From: an uncultured bacterium
Lineage (GTDB): Bacteria > Verrucomicrobiota > Lentisphaeria > Victivallales > Victivallaceae
DNA: 64,000 nt
NCBI GenBank assembly: GCA_900551245.1
Contig: URVC01000007.1
Span: forward strand, 1-64,000
Direction: 5' to 3'
This document shows, piece by piece, positions 15,484 through 24,271 of the stretch (position 1 is the stretch's first letter; each line of letters starts with the position of its first letter). Position numbers and translations under genes: made by a program. The notes under the pieces are model-generated. The model made no database searches. It was not told the origin of the DNA and saw only the letters and a program-made list of their open reading frames with translations.

Positions 15484-18438
15484 TCATTGTCCGATCAGTT
15501 CAAAACGGGTTCGATATTCGTTCGGGCGGTGTTTCCCCGAGAGGGAACTCTCCCCGATGAATGCGGTGGAGGTTGCGTCGTCGGTTTTGCATTCGAAGCC
15601 GAGGTACGTGCCGTTCACCTTCCGGCGGATGTTCACGGTGAAGGCGTATCCGCCCGGAAGAATTTCCATCTTGACATCGCACTCTTCCGGGCGGATGTTG
15701 TGCATGACGTGGAGGGTTTCGCGGTCGCGGGGCGTGAGAAAGAGGCGGAACACCTGCGGCGTATAGCGCGCCGTGTGCCGGAGCGGAAGGTGCAGGGGAT
15801 CGAGGTCGAAAAACAGTTCCACACAGTCGGTCCGCCAGAGGTCGCGTTTGCCGCGCGTTCCCGCCGGGGTGGCGTCTCTGACCTCCACCCGGACTTGGAT
15901 GGAATCTTTCAGAATCTCCACTTTGCCGCAGGTATTGCCGTAACGGAACGGTTCACCGCTGCGGAATTTCCGGTTCTCTTCCAGCTGGAAGGGCAGGACG
16001 AAATTCCGCCGGTTGGCGTAGAGCCGCAGGGCGGGAGGATCCTGTTCCGCCGGCGCTGCTTCGATCGGGAACTCCATCCGGAGCGACCCGCGGGGCGGAA
16101 TCCGGTAGGGAAGCGCTCCGGTTGACCGCATGCCGCCGCCGCGCACCGCGGCGAGGCCGTGTTCTTCGGAATCGCCTTCGTTGTAGAGGGTGACGAAGAC
16201 CCGGTCACCGGTCCGGCGGCCGACCTCGCAGACGGAAACCGGCTGGAGTGAACGGACCGGCGTCGTCTTCAGATGGTTCAGAAATTCCGCTTCGCTGAGC
16301 CGCCCGCGGCGGAGATAGTACTGCGCCCCGGTGACCGGAAGCTCGCCGGATTCGACGGGATTGCCGAAGAGATCCATCACCTCCAGACCGCGGAAATTCA
16401 TCCGGATGTTTCGACGGTCGAGGTAGTTCCATACGGCGGCGATGAGTTCGCCCTCCCTGTCGCGGTAGACGTAGAGGATCACGCCGGAATCGCGCTTGAA
16501 TTTTGCAACCGGTTTCGCCCGTTCGAAGAGCCGGGCAAGCGCGTTGAACATGACGTAGTTCTCCGACGGAATCAGCTTGCAGGCCCGGCTGGCGCTGTTC
16601 ATCATATGGGGAATGTGCAGATTTTTCCAGAGCTGGTAGTTGACGGCGTAGACGCTCTGTTTCACCCCTTCGCCGAGGTCGAGCAGGAAGCGCGCGGCGC
16701 CCTGGTGCGGCTGGAATTCGCTGATCTTGACATCGTTGCCGTTGGGTTCGCGGACGTTGGAGTGAAGATAGAAGAGTTCGGTGTTCCAGAGCGGAATGTC
16801 CCGCCGGCCGAATTTGGCGAACTCCTCGCGCATCTCCTCGATGGCCCGGTCCGCCGGCTGAATGGAGTGCAGACCGATCGAGGCGTAGGGGTGGAAACTT
16901 ACTACGTCGCAGAAGTTGAGCCCGCCGAGCTCATTGCAGGCGCGGATCCACGGCCCGTGGTCGGACTGGAAGTCGGTCGAGAGACAGTAACCGACCACCA
17001 GCGCCGCAGGATCAGCCTTTTTGATCGCCTGATACGCCGTTTTCAGAATCGGAATGTAGTAATCCGGATGGAGTGAAAAACACGGTTCGTTGATGATCTC
17101 ATACGCCGGAATTCGCCCCTTGTAACGCTCGACGGTGGTGCGGGTGAAGCGTTCCCAGCGGTCGAGCGGATAGAGCCAGGAGCGCTGTTCGCCCTGACGC
17201 TGAAGGGGGGTGCACTTTTCCACCCGCTTCGAAAGCCGGTAGAGCCACTCCGGCAGACGGGGAATCATCCAGTCGAGATAGGGATTCATATCGTCGTTCC
17301 GGCCCCAGATCGGAACCATCTGCATCTGATATTTTTCATAGGTCCTCAGTGCTCGGTCGAATTCGGTGAAGTCGAACTTGCCGTCCTCGGGCTCCATGTA
17401 CGCCCATGCCGCGACCTTGTGATCGCGCAGAAACCGGGCGCCGGCGCGGGCGAGAAGCGCGTATTCCGCCTCGTAGTCTCCGGTGAGGCGATAGCCGCCG
17501 GGCTGTTCGTAAGGAGGAAACTTGAAAACGGAATTGTAACAGAAAGCGAGTACGAAATCCTTCCGCAGGTCGATCTTCTCCCGGCCCGGCACATAGCGGC
17601 CGATGACGGCGTAGAAGCCGGGGAAGGTCGAGACATTTTTCCCCGAGACGACGAGCCGCACGGCGCCGAATCGGTCGTTCGGTTCGCAGAACGGGAACTC
17701 CCGGCGTTCCTGCGGGTTCAGCGTGACAGGAAACTCCTTCCGGAACAGCACCTTCTTTGTGTATTCATCGCACCCGGTCACCGTCAGAAGATCCGAAACC
17801 TGTTTCCCGCTCCGGTTGAACACCTTGAGCGTGATTTTCGCCTCGGGGACCAGCTCTTTTTCGTACAGATTGCTTTCGGCGTCGGCAATTGCTTCCAGCG
17901 CGGTGTCCGGCGTGGCGGAGCCGGGCTCCTCCAGCCGGAGATCGTCCAGCTGGAGTTCCGTTGCGTTCTGTGCCGCCGGGACTTGCAGTCGCAGATGGTA
18001 CCAGCCGCCGCGGTTCTCCGGGATGACGGTGGAATACTCCTTCCATTCCGGTGTGATGGAAAAGTAGTGGTTGTGACTGGTCCAGCCGGTTGTCGTATCC
18101 ACCTGAAGCAGCGAAGCGGAAAGTTTGAGCGGCTGGTCGGCCTTTGCCCGGAAGGTGAGGCGGTACCGTCTTTTCGAATCGAGCCGGAACTCCCGGAAAA
18201 TCAGGGTCTTCTCTTCGCGATGCGGATTGGAGAGCACCAGGTGCCAGCCATGCTCATCGGGGGCGAGTTTGAGCGGGACCATTTTCAACTCCGGATTGGT
18301 GTCGGGCCGGAGTTTGCCGTTGAGGACGATTCCCGCATCGTCCAGTTCGAAGGAGCCGTTGAACAGCAGGTTTTCCGCCTGCGCGGCACCGATGGCTCCC
18401 GCAACGGCAAGGAGGGAAAGGCAATGTCGTAATGTCAT
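15484..18438 (-). CDS. Secreted multidomain glycoside hydrolase (clan GH-A-like barrel with CBMs)
   Basis: 984 aa with a signal peptide (about 1-21). Residues 22-175 form a CBM4/9-like module (NLLFNGSFE); about 290-620 form a GH-A clan TIM barrel. E451 in INEPCF is the expected acid/base and E554 in WNTELF the expected nucleophile, implying a retaining mechanism close to GH39/GH5-type enzymes. The C-terminus (about 800-984) is CBM9-like (WRTDCVELFFDLDP). Both catalytic glutamates are present, so the enzyme should be active. Extracellular main-chain cleavage for this locus is inferred; the exact family needs a profile search. Confidence 0.75.
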   Translation of the reverse strand: MTLRHCLSLLAVAGAIGAAQAENLLFNGSFELDDAGIVLNGKLRPDTNPELKMVPLKLAPDEHGWHLVLSNPHREEKTLIFREFRLDSKRRYRLTFRAKADQPLKLSASLLQVDTTTGWTSHNHYFSITPEWKEYSTVIPENRGGWYHLRLQVPAAQNATELQLDDLRLEEPGSATPDTALEAIADAESNLYEKELVPEAKITLKVFNRSGKQVSDLLTVTGCDEYTKKVLFRKEFPVTLNPQERREFPFCEPNDRFGAVRLVVSGKNVSTFPGFYAVIGRYVPGREKIDLRKDFVLAFCYNSVFKFPPYEQPGGYRLTGDYEAEYALLARAGARFLRDHKVAAWAYMEPEDGKFDFTEFDRALRTYEKYQMQMVPIWGRNDDMNPYLDWMIPRLPEWLYRLSKRVEKCTPLQRQGEQRSWLYPLDRWERFTRTTVERYKGRIPAYEIINEPCFSLHPDYYIPILKTAYQAIKKADPAALVVGYCLSTDFQSDHGPWIRACNELGGLNFCDVVSFHPYASIGLHSIQPADRAIEEMREEFAKFGRRDIPLWNTELFYLHSNVREPNGNDVKISEFQPHQGAARFLLDLGEGVKQSVYAVNYQLWKNLHIPHMMNSASRACKLIPSENYVMFNALARLFERAKPVAKFKRDSGVILYVYRDREGELIAAVWNYLDRRNIRMNFRGLEVMDLFGNPVESGELPVTGAQYYLRRGRLSEAEFLNHLKTTPVRSLQPVSVCEVGRRTGDRVFVTLYNEGDSEEHGLAAVRGGGMRSTGALPYRIPPRGSLRMEFPIEAAPAEQDPPALRLYANRRNFVLPFQLEENRKFRSGEPFRYGNTCGKVEILKDSIQVRVEVRDATPAGTRGKRDLWRTDCVELFFDLDPLHLPLRHTARYTPQVFRLFLTPRDRETLHVMHNIRPEECDVKMEILPGGYAFTVNIRRKVNGTYLGFECKTDDATSTAFIGESSLSGKHRPNEYRTRFELIGQ

Positions 18439-18466
18439 GGGTCAGATCTCCGGAGGAGGTGGAAAA

Positions 18467-19231
18467 TTATTTGAAATCGGCCTGCCAGCCGCCTTTCGCG
18501 GTGATATAACTCGGATCCTTGACCGAGCCGGCCCGGCGGGTGATGACGCTGCCGTTCGCCAGCAGGAACGGTGCGTTGCCCCGGTGGACGAAAACCTGAT
18601 CGACCGCTTTCACAAAGGGGGTGGTCAGGCAGGTATGGGTGGTCCGGTTGAGGCAGTAGACATCGTTGCTGGAGGCGACCTCCGGGTTGCCGTTGTCCAG
18701 GATGGCGCCCGGGCCGCATTTGCGGTTGGTCAAAAGATAGAAGTTGGACTTCATCCGGATCAGCTTGCAGCTGTCGGTGTAGTTGTGTGTCGACCCCTGA
18801 TGGGCGGCGGCGCACCAGTGGGAGTCCTGTGTACCGTAGGTGCAGATTGGATTGTACGAGCCGAAGAATTTTCTGCCTTCCGCCGGAGGAACCGGTTCAA
18901 AGGAGGGGCAGAACCACACCCCTTTCTGGGAATCGTCCGACAGGCCGGTTCCCATGTAGGTCGCCACTCTGCCGCGAATGAGACGCGCCTGCGAGGAGGG
19001 GCCGTCCGGCGGGGGCAGGTAATCGCGGAAGTCTCCGGAGTAGGAGACGATCGCAGTCCCGATCTGTTTGATGTTGCTGACGCAGAGCGTTTCCCGGCCC
19101 CGCTCCCGCGCCTGGTTCAAGGCCGGCAGCAGCATCGCGGCCAGAATGGCGATGATCGCAATCATAATCAAGAGTTCGATCAGCGTAAAAATTCTCCGGA
19201 TTCCCCGACTTCGATGCGGAATGATGCTCAT
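18467..19231 (-). CDS. Pseudopilin with canonical prepilin methylation motif
   Basis: 254 aa. A basic leader then IFTLIELLIMIAIIAILAAM, the textbook prepilin-peptidase site (cleavage before F, Glu at +5). A variable domain with several cysteines follows (CPSFEP, SYNPICTYG), and the C-terminus shows the F..NG.V pattern (APFLLANGSVI). It overlaps the isomerase gene upstream by four bases and is followed after 28 bp by the secreted hydrolase. It matches the arrangement of the first glycan locus, where a pseudopilin also precedes the large secreted enzyme. Confidence 0.88.
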   Translation of the reverse strand: MSIIPHRSRGIRRIFTLIELLIMIAIIAILAAMLLPALNQARERGRETLCVSNIKQIGTAIVSYSGDFRDYLPPPDGPSSQARLIRGRVATYMGTGLSDDSQKGVWFCPSFEPVPPAEGRKFFGSYNPICTYGTQDSHWCAAAHQGSTHNYTDSCKLIRMKSNFYLLTNRKCGPGAILDNGNPEVASSNDVYCLNRTTHTCLTTPFVKAVDQVFVHRGNAPFLLANGSVITRRAGSVKDPSYITAKGGWQADFK

Positions 19232-20169
19232 GCCTCCTTCTCTCCTCTCTGGTGTTGTGCAGCATTGTTTTCATATTGCCGCAGTAAAAAGGTCAGATAC
19301 GACGAAGCGAATACCAGTTCCTTCTCCAGCGAGAGACGGCGCATTTCCGGAACATCCCGGGCGGCGGCGCACCTCCGCCCGGTCAGCTCCATCATCAGCG
19401 GCCCCCGGTAACCGGTCTCCAGAAGCGCCGGAATCACTCCGTGCCAGTCGATGTACCCCAGCCCCGCCCCCTGATGGTCGTCGCGCAGCCCGAAGTTGTC
19501 GTGCAGATGGGTGGTGAAGAGCCGTTTGCCAATCCGGCGGATCAGGGCGGGCAGCGTCTGCGGTTCCCCTGTTTCGAGCAGGCGGCGCACCCCTTCCGGA
19601 CGGGCGTTGGTCTGGCCGAGCAGACAGTGGCCGGTATCCACATTGATTCCGACATCCGGCAGATCCAGACGCTCGACCACCTGGATCACCAGGTCGGCAT
19701 CCGGAAGCGTCGCATTGTCCGGCCCCGGGTAGTAGCAGGTCTCCACCGCCAGCCGCACGCCGTTGCGCCGGGTGAGTTCCACGACGCGTCCGATCACCTC
19801 CACATCCCGGGCGAGTTCCACATAGGGGCGAAGGTTCGGCAGGTGACAGACCATGACCGGACAGCCGAGCGCGGCGCACACCTCCGCCTCGTGCTTCTGA
19901 ATCTCCAGATAGGAGTCCAGCGTGTCGCCCACGTTGAAGTGTTCGGAGTGGATGCTCCAGGTGTCGAAGCCGTATTCTCTGGCGCGCTGCCCGATCGCTT
20001 CCGCTTCGCGCGGCGTGATCCGGGTCACGTGGGAGAACTCCAGTGCGCCGATCCAGTCCGAGTAGGCGGTGTAGTCCGCCAGCAGCCGCTCATATGCGGC
20101 GAAGGTGTAGGGCTCTTCGTCGCCGGCGGAGTTGGTGAGAATGGTGTTGCATCCGATTCGACTTTTCAT
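19228..20169 (-). CDS. Sugar phosphate isomerase/epimerase (xylose isomerase-like TIM barrel)
   Basis: 313 aa, AP-endonuclease-2 fold. Metal-site motifs are visible: WSIHSEHF, VCHLPNL, LAVETCYYPG with the metal-binding Glu, INVDTGHCLLG, FTTHLHDN and LMMELTG. The start at 20169 is chosen because GGAG lies 6 nt upstream; the ATG directly before it would be too close. Cytoplasmic isomerisation or epimerisation of the sugar released by this locus is inferred; the substrate is unknown. First gene of the minus-strand operon. Confidence 0.82.
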   Translation of the reverse strand: MKSRIGCNTILTNSAGDEEPYTFAAYERLLADYTAYSDWIGALEFSHVTRITPREAEAIGQRAREYGFDTWSIHSEHFNVGDTLDSYLEIQKHEAEVCAALGCPVMVCHLPNLRPYVELARDVEVIGRVVELTRRNGVRLAVETCYYPGPDNATLPDADLVIQVVERLDLPDVGINVDTGHCLLGQTNARPEGVRRLLETGEPQTLPALIRRIGKRLFTTHLHDNFGLRDDHQGAGLGYIDWHGVIPALLETGYRGPLMMELTGRRCAAARDVPEMRRLSLEKELVFASSYLTFLLRQYENNAAQHQRGEKEA

Positions 20170-20212
20170 CATTTTCTCCAGATAGAGTTTGGGCTGTCTT
20201 CCCTTTCCCGAT

Positions 20213-20241
20213 AGTATAGTATAAATCCCGGAACGGAACAA
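20213..20241 (-). promoter_or_regulatory. Promoter of glycan locus 2
   Basis: Reading the minus strand: -35 TTGTTC (20236-20241), 17-bp spacer, -10 TATACT (20213-20218); a second overlapping TATACT lies at 20218-20223. It would drive the isomerase-to-DUF4832 operon. Confidence 0.65.
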
Positions 20242-20275
20242 CAGTTTCGACGGAAAAATCGGCAAAACCTTTCGT

Positions 20276-20297
20276 AAAGTATATTTTTTTATACTTT
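20276..20297. promoter_or_regulatory. Perfect palindrome AAAGTATA-N6-TATACTTT, candidate operator
   Basis: Arms 20276-20283 and 20290-20297 around six T. It sits midway between the divergent promoters at 20213-20241 and 20334-20362. The size and symmetry suit a dimeric GntR-type regulator, plausibly the one encoded at 20384. Confidence 0.55.
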
Positions 20298-20333
20298 TCT
20301 TCGGAAGGCGGGCAACGAATGGCATCATTCCGA

Positions 20334-20362
20334 TTGACAGCGGGAGTCGGGGGCGTTATATT
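20334..20362 (+). promoter_or_regulatory. Sigma70 promoter of the GntR-SBP regulator gene
   Basis: Consensus -35 TTGACA (20334-20339), 17-bp spacer, -10 TATATT (20357-20362). A start near 20369 leaves about 15 nt before the ATG at 20384. Confidence 0.8.
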
Positions 20363-20383
20363 TCCGAAAACGGGAAATGGCGC

Positions 20384-21850
20384 ATGAAAAATCCGCAATC
20401 CTTCGTCCCCCGTCACCGGGCGATCTACGAAATCCTGCGCGGGAGAATCCGTTCCCGCTACTGGAAGTACGGCGAGGCGCTGCCGTCGCGGGAGGCGTTG
20501 TGCCGGGAGTTCGCGGTCTCCGCCATCACGATCCGGACTGCGTTGCGCAATCTGCAACAGGAGGGCTACATCCGGTCGGTGCGGGGGCGCGGAAGTTTCG
20601 CCTGCTGAAAAAAGGAGCAGGAATACTATCTTTCCGCCATTTCTTCCGCAGGCCGGAAACTGGAGATCACCCATCTGCTTTTCGCGCCGAAGCCGACCGA
20701 TTCCTACCTCATGAACATGCTTGCGGATGCTTTTATGGAGAAGAATCCGCAAATTTCGGTGAAATTCACCGAGCTCCGGCCGCGCGGAATGGAGGACCCG
20801 TGGCTGCAGCTGATCGCCTCCGGCGAATTGCCGCAGTGCGGGGAGTTTTTCTGGCATGCGGCCTACGCGGAGCAGGACGCGCTCTACCCGCTGGAGGAAC
20901 TGCCCGATTTTGAAGAGCTCAAACAGGAGCTGCACCCCGGCGCGGTCTATCCGACGCGGAACGGCTCCGGAGAGTCGCACATCCACGCGCTCTATCTCTT
21001 TTTCGGCGTACCGCTCTTCATGATTTTCAATGTGGATCATCTGGAACACGCGGGGGGGCGTGTGCCGTACAAACCGCTCTCCTGGCCGCAGATTTTCCGC
21101 ATCAGCCGGGCGATGGCGGAGCGGAAGCGTTCCGGCGCTGCTTTTGCGGCCGCAATTGCCGCGCCCTATTCCTATCACGGCGTGAAACCCTTCATCGAAC
21201 TTCTGGGGCAGGATCTGTTTCAACGCGGCGTACCGCTGACGGATCTAAACTCATTTGCCGGACTCTTCCAGACCGGAGGCGCACTGGCGGGGCTGGAACT
21301 GCTCGAAAAGATTCTGCCGCGCGGACGAACGCTCCTGCGCAAGTGCGATGAACATTTCGCACTCGGCGAGGTGGGATTTCTGCCGTTCGCCTCCAGCTGG
21401 TGTCTGAATCTGCTGGAGATGATGAATCAGGAGCAGCGCTATTTCATCTCGCCGATTCCGCCGGTGGGGGAACACCGGAAATACCGTTCGTTTCACTCCG
21501 GATTCAGCGTCGGAATCTTCCGCAACGGCATCGCTTCGAGCGAGCAGCTGCAGGTGACCTGGGAGTGGATTCGATTCCTCTTTCATCGCCGTTCCCAGTA
21601 TCTGCTTTCGCAGGATTTCCGACTTCCGGTCCGCCGCGGTGTCGAATCCTATCTGCAGAGGGAGAATCCGCTGCTGTACGCCATGGCGCACAACATGCTG
21701 CGGAACTCCGTTCCACAGCCGGACTTCTCCGGCATGCGCCGGGCTTTCGCCTGTGCGGGGCGGAAAATCACATCGTTCCTGCACGGAGAGTTCTCGCCGG
21801 AGGAGTGCCTGAAGGCCATCCGCGAAGATCTGAATCATCTGCCGCGATGA
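20384..21850 (+). pseudogene. GntR-HTH / solute-binding-protein-like regulator interrupted by in-frame TGA
   Basis: Residues 1-74 are a complete GntR winged helix (YWKYGEALPSREALCREFAV, SAITIRTALRNL, VRGRGSF). TGA at 20606-20608 then stops the frame. The same frame continues open to 21850 and encodes a family-1 extracellular solute-binding-protein-like domain (LEITHLLFAPKP, MLADAFMEKNPQISVKF, ending LKAIREDLNHLPR). No ATG occurs until 20711, which would cut into the domain. Other GntR regulators carry SBP-type effector domains, so the parts belong to one protein. The TGA may be a real nonsense mutation, a sequencing error or a readthrough site. If real and not read through, only a 74-aa DNA-binding fragment is made. 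Confidence 0.7.
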
Positions 21851-21979
21851 GATGATGCACGGGGCGATTTTACCAGTTTTCCCCGGTTCCGGCGGAAAAT
21901 AGATTTGACCACCATCGTCCGGGGGTGTATGTTTTACCGGCGACGTGGAACGGTTCCCCGTCGCATGTCGGGAAAGATC

Positions 21980-22504
21980 ATGGAGACGAAACTTCTGCTG
22001 CACGTCTGCTGCGCTCCCTGCGCAGCCGGATGCGTCGAACGGCTGCTCGAAGCGGGGCGGCAGGTCACGCTTTACTACTCGAATTCGAACATCGCCACCG
22101 CCGACGAGTTTGAACGTCGCCTGGAATCGGTGCGTGCGCTGGCCGGAATCTTCGACCTGCCGCTGGAGATCGACCGCTACGATCATCCGTCGTGGCTGGA
22201 GTGTGCCGGCTGTCTTGCCGCCGAACCGGAACGCGGCGCCCGCTGTCCGGTCTGTTTCAACTTCTCGCTCGAGCGGACTGCCCGCCGCGCGGCGGCGCTC
22301 GGTGCGAATTTCGCCACCACGCTCACGGTCAGTCCGCACAAATCGAGCCGGGTGATCTTCGAGGTCGGCTCCCGTTGGGACCACTTCGAACCGCACGACT
22401 TCAAGAAGAAGAACGGTTTCCTCCGGAGCCGGGAACTCGCCCGCAAATACGGCTTTTACCTGCAGAATTTCTGCGGGTGCGAATTCTCCCGGCGGGAGGA
22501 TTGA
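21980..22504 (+). CDS. queH: Epoxyqueuosine reductase QueH
   Basis: 174 aa. The DUF208/QueH signature LLLHVCCAPCAAGC (C10, C11, C14) is followed by YYSNSNI, CPVCFNFSLERTA, TLTVSPHKSS and a C-terminal FCGCEFS. QueH reduces epoxyqueuosine to queuosine in tRNA and is the non-cobalamin alternative to QueG. The start at 21980 places the cysteine motif at the usual distance from the N-terminus; an in-frame ATG lies at 21965. Its 3' end is 8 bp from the convergent permease gene. Confidence 0.9.
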   Translation: METKLLLHVCCAPCAAGCVERLLEAGRQVTLYYSNSNIATADEFERRLESVRALAGIFDLPLEIDRYDHPSWLECAGCLAAEPERGARCPVCFNFSLERTARRAAALGANFATTLTVSPHKSSRVIFEVGSRWDHFEPHDFKKKNGFLRSRELARKYGFYLQNFCGCEFSRRED

Positions 22505-22512
22505 TCCTGGCG

Positions 22513-23433
22513 TTACCGCACGATCCTGCGCGGATGCTTCCGCGTGTAGAGGGTGAAGAGCGCGAGGTAAACCATCAGCAGAACCGCGATGGCGATCATA
22601 ATGATCCGGCTCTGCGCCTGCAGGCCGAAAATGCTGCACAGCGTGCTGGTGAGCAGCGCGACGGCAACCACCGCGAAGCTCTTGTGAATGTGCTGGGCAT
22701 AGCCGTTGTCGTAGACAATCCGGTGGAGCCGGGCGCCGAGCGGAAATCCGACGATGCCGCCGACAGCGATCAGCATGGCGGCGCCGAACATCTGCCAGTT
22801 GAATCCGCCTGCGCTCAAGAGATAGGTGACGCCGCCGGTGACGGTGGTCACCAGCACCAGCAGCCGGACGATCCGGCTGGTGTAGTACTCCGGCACCTGG
22901 AATCCGGAGGTCAGCAGCGGCCGGATCAGCAGGCCGCCCCCCACGCCGAGCAGGGAACTGACCAGCCCGGTAACGAGACCGGTGGCGAAGGCGATCCGGC
23001 TCCTGAGCGGGGTGACAGGCGGCATCGTGTCGTTGTAACAGCGGGTCCGGCTGCACAGCGTCTGCACCGCGATGAAGGTGATGAGCCCGATCAACATCCA
23101 TTGCAGCGGAGCGGGGCCGCAAAGGTCGAAGAGGCGGCGGTTGATCGATTTGCCGCAGAGCGAGGTCAGCAGGGCGCCGACGCCGACCGGAATGGCGAGG
23201 GAGCGACCCGGTTCTCCCGGCTTCCAGCCGATCTCCGGCGCCTGCCGCATCACGGTGAGCAGGGTGGAGGGGACCATCTGGAGCAGGCCGATGCCGACCG
23301 CGTCGAGCGGTTCGAAGCCGAGAATCAGCAGCACTGGCACGACGATCCAGCCGCACCCGACGCCCCAGTAGCCGCCGGAGAGCATGCCGACGAAGCCGAG
23401 CAGAGGGCCGACACCGAAAAGAAGAGTGTTCAT
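22513..23433 (-). CDS. TauE/SafE (TSUP) family membrane permease
   Basis: 306 aa, about eight membrane segments. Both half-repeats are visible: GFVGMLSGGYWGVGCGWIVVP and LVTGLVSSLLGVGGGLLIRP. The family exports sulfite or organosulfur anions; the substrate here is unknown. The stop of the upstream hydrolase overlaps the start by four bases, so the two are co-translated. Confidence 0.85.
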   Translation of the reverse strand: MNTLLFGVGPLLGFVGMLSGGYWGVGCGWIVVPVLLILGFEPLDAVGIGLLQMVPSTLLTVMRQAPEIGWKPGEPGRSLAIPVGVGALLTSLCGKSINRRLFDLCGPAPLQWMLIGLITFIAVQTLCSRTRCYNDTMPPVTPLRSRIAFATGLVTGLVSSLLGVGGGLLIRPLLTSGFQVPEYYTSRIVRLLVLVTTVTGGVTYLLSAGGFNWQMFGAAMLIAVGGIVGFPLGARLHRIVYDNGYAQHIHKSFAVVAVALLTSTLCSIFGLQAQSRIIMIAIAVLLMVYLALFTLYTRKHPRRIVR

Positions 23434-24215
23434 TGCCGCTCCGCGAGAATTTTCTCCAGGAACCGTTCCAGTAGAAAGTTGCAGCTGGCGAAGGCTCCGG
23501 CGTGGTCGTGGCCGGGCAGGGCGTAGTGTTCGACATGGCGGTGCCCGAGCGCCCGCAGTGTTGCGGCGAAGAAGGCGTTCTCTTCCGGACGCCCGGCGAT
23601 ATCCAGCCCCGGCGCTCCGGTCACCAGCACGATCGGCGGCAGATCGGCGGAGGCGTGCGCAAGCGGCGCGTAATCGTCGATCACCGGCGTGAATTGATTG
23701 CCCGGGTATCCGAGATCAATTTTAAGCTGGTAATGGGTGGTCATCTGCCCGCTCACCAGCATCAATCCCGCAAGTTCCCGGCGAGGATCGAGGCCGTACG
23801 GGGCGAGAAAGCGCGGGTTCATCCCGACGATGGCCGCCAGATACGCTCCGGCTGAAATGCCGCCGATGAAGAGCCGTCTGCGGTCGCCGCCCCAGGAATC
23901 GATTCCGGAGATGATGCGGGCGAGAGCGGCGGCGGCGTCTTCAATCGCTCCCGTTGCCGGTGTCGCCGGCGAGAGCCGGTAACGGACTTCGACGACGATG
24001 TTTTTCCCGTTGTAGAGGGCGGGCAGGCAGTCCTGGGCACCGTCGCCGGTGAGGCCGCCGCCGTGGAACCAGACAGTGACCGGGGCAGGGGAGGGGCACT
24101 CCCTGGGAATCGTGAGATAGCAGATCTGGAAGTCGTTGCCCGGCTCCCCGTAATGAAGGATTTCCGTTTCGCAGTAACAGGCGGAATTGGGAACAACTGC
24201 GGGGGGAATGATCAT
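23430..24215 (-). CDS. Alpha/beta hydrolase (HSL/BD-FAE-like esterase)
   Basis: 261 aa without signal peptide. Oxyanion motif WFHGGGL, nucleophile S121 in GGISAG, a likely acid in the TGAPGLDIAG segment, and histidine in LPGHDHAG. Resembles carbohydrate-ester-cleaving BD-FAE/acetylxylan esterases and carboxylesterases. AAGGAGAG precedes the ATG. It shares order, spacing of motifs and the PRFLAPYGL segment with the next upstream gene (PKYLAPYGL), so the two are tandem paralogues: one cytoplasmic, one exported. Confidence 0.82.
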   Translation of the reverse strand: MIIPPAVVPNSACYCETEILHYGEPGNDFQICYLTIPRECPSPAPVTVWFHGGGLTGDGAQDCLPALYNGKNIVVEVRYRLSPATPATGAIEDAAAALARIISGIDSWGGDRRRLFIGGISAGAYLAAIVGMNPRFLAPYGLDPRRELAGLMLVSGQMTTHYQLKIDLGYPGNQFTPVIDDYAPLAHASADLPPIVLVTGAPGLDIAGRPEENAFFAATLRALGHRHVEHYALPGHDHAGAFASCNFLLERFLEKILAERQ

Positions 24216-24236
24216 TTTTCTCTCCTTGAGAAACCG

Positions 24237-24264
24237 CCCCCGTTCCCTTCGAACGGAACGGGGG
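24237..24264 (-). other. Strong hairpin between tandem esterase genes
   Basis: CCCCCGTTC (24237-24245) / GAACGGGGG (24256-24264). On the minus strand no U-run follows and the ribosome site of the next gene comes shortly after. Probably an mRNA processing or attenuation structure, not a full terminator. Confidence 0.4.
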
Positions 24265-24271
24265 GAATGGG

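Noticed and set aside
20606..20608. TGA as a selenocysteine codon
   Set aside because: No SECIS-like hairpin evident right after the TGA, and a selenocysteine at the HTH-sensor junction makes no functional sense; error, nonsense mutation or readthrough are preferred.
21251..23536. 761-codon minus-strand frame spanning the regulator, queH and permease
   Set aside because: Crosses three well-supported genes out of frame and has arginine-rich, repeat-like composition.
24237..24264. Strong GC hairpin as intrinsic terminator
   Set aside because: No U-run on the minus strand after the stem and the next gene's ribosome site follows at once; listed only as an intercistronic structure.
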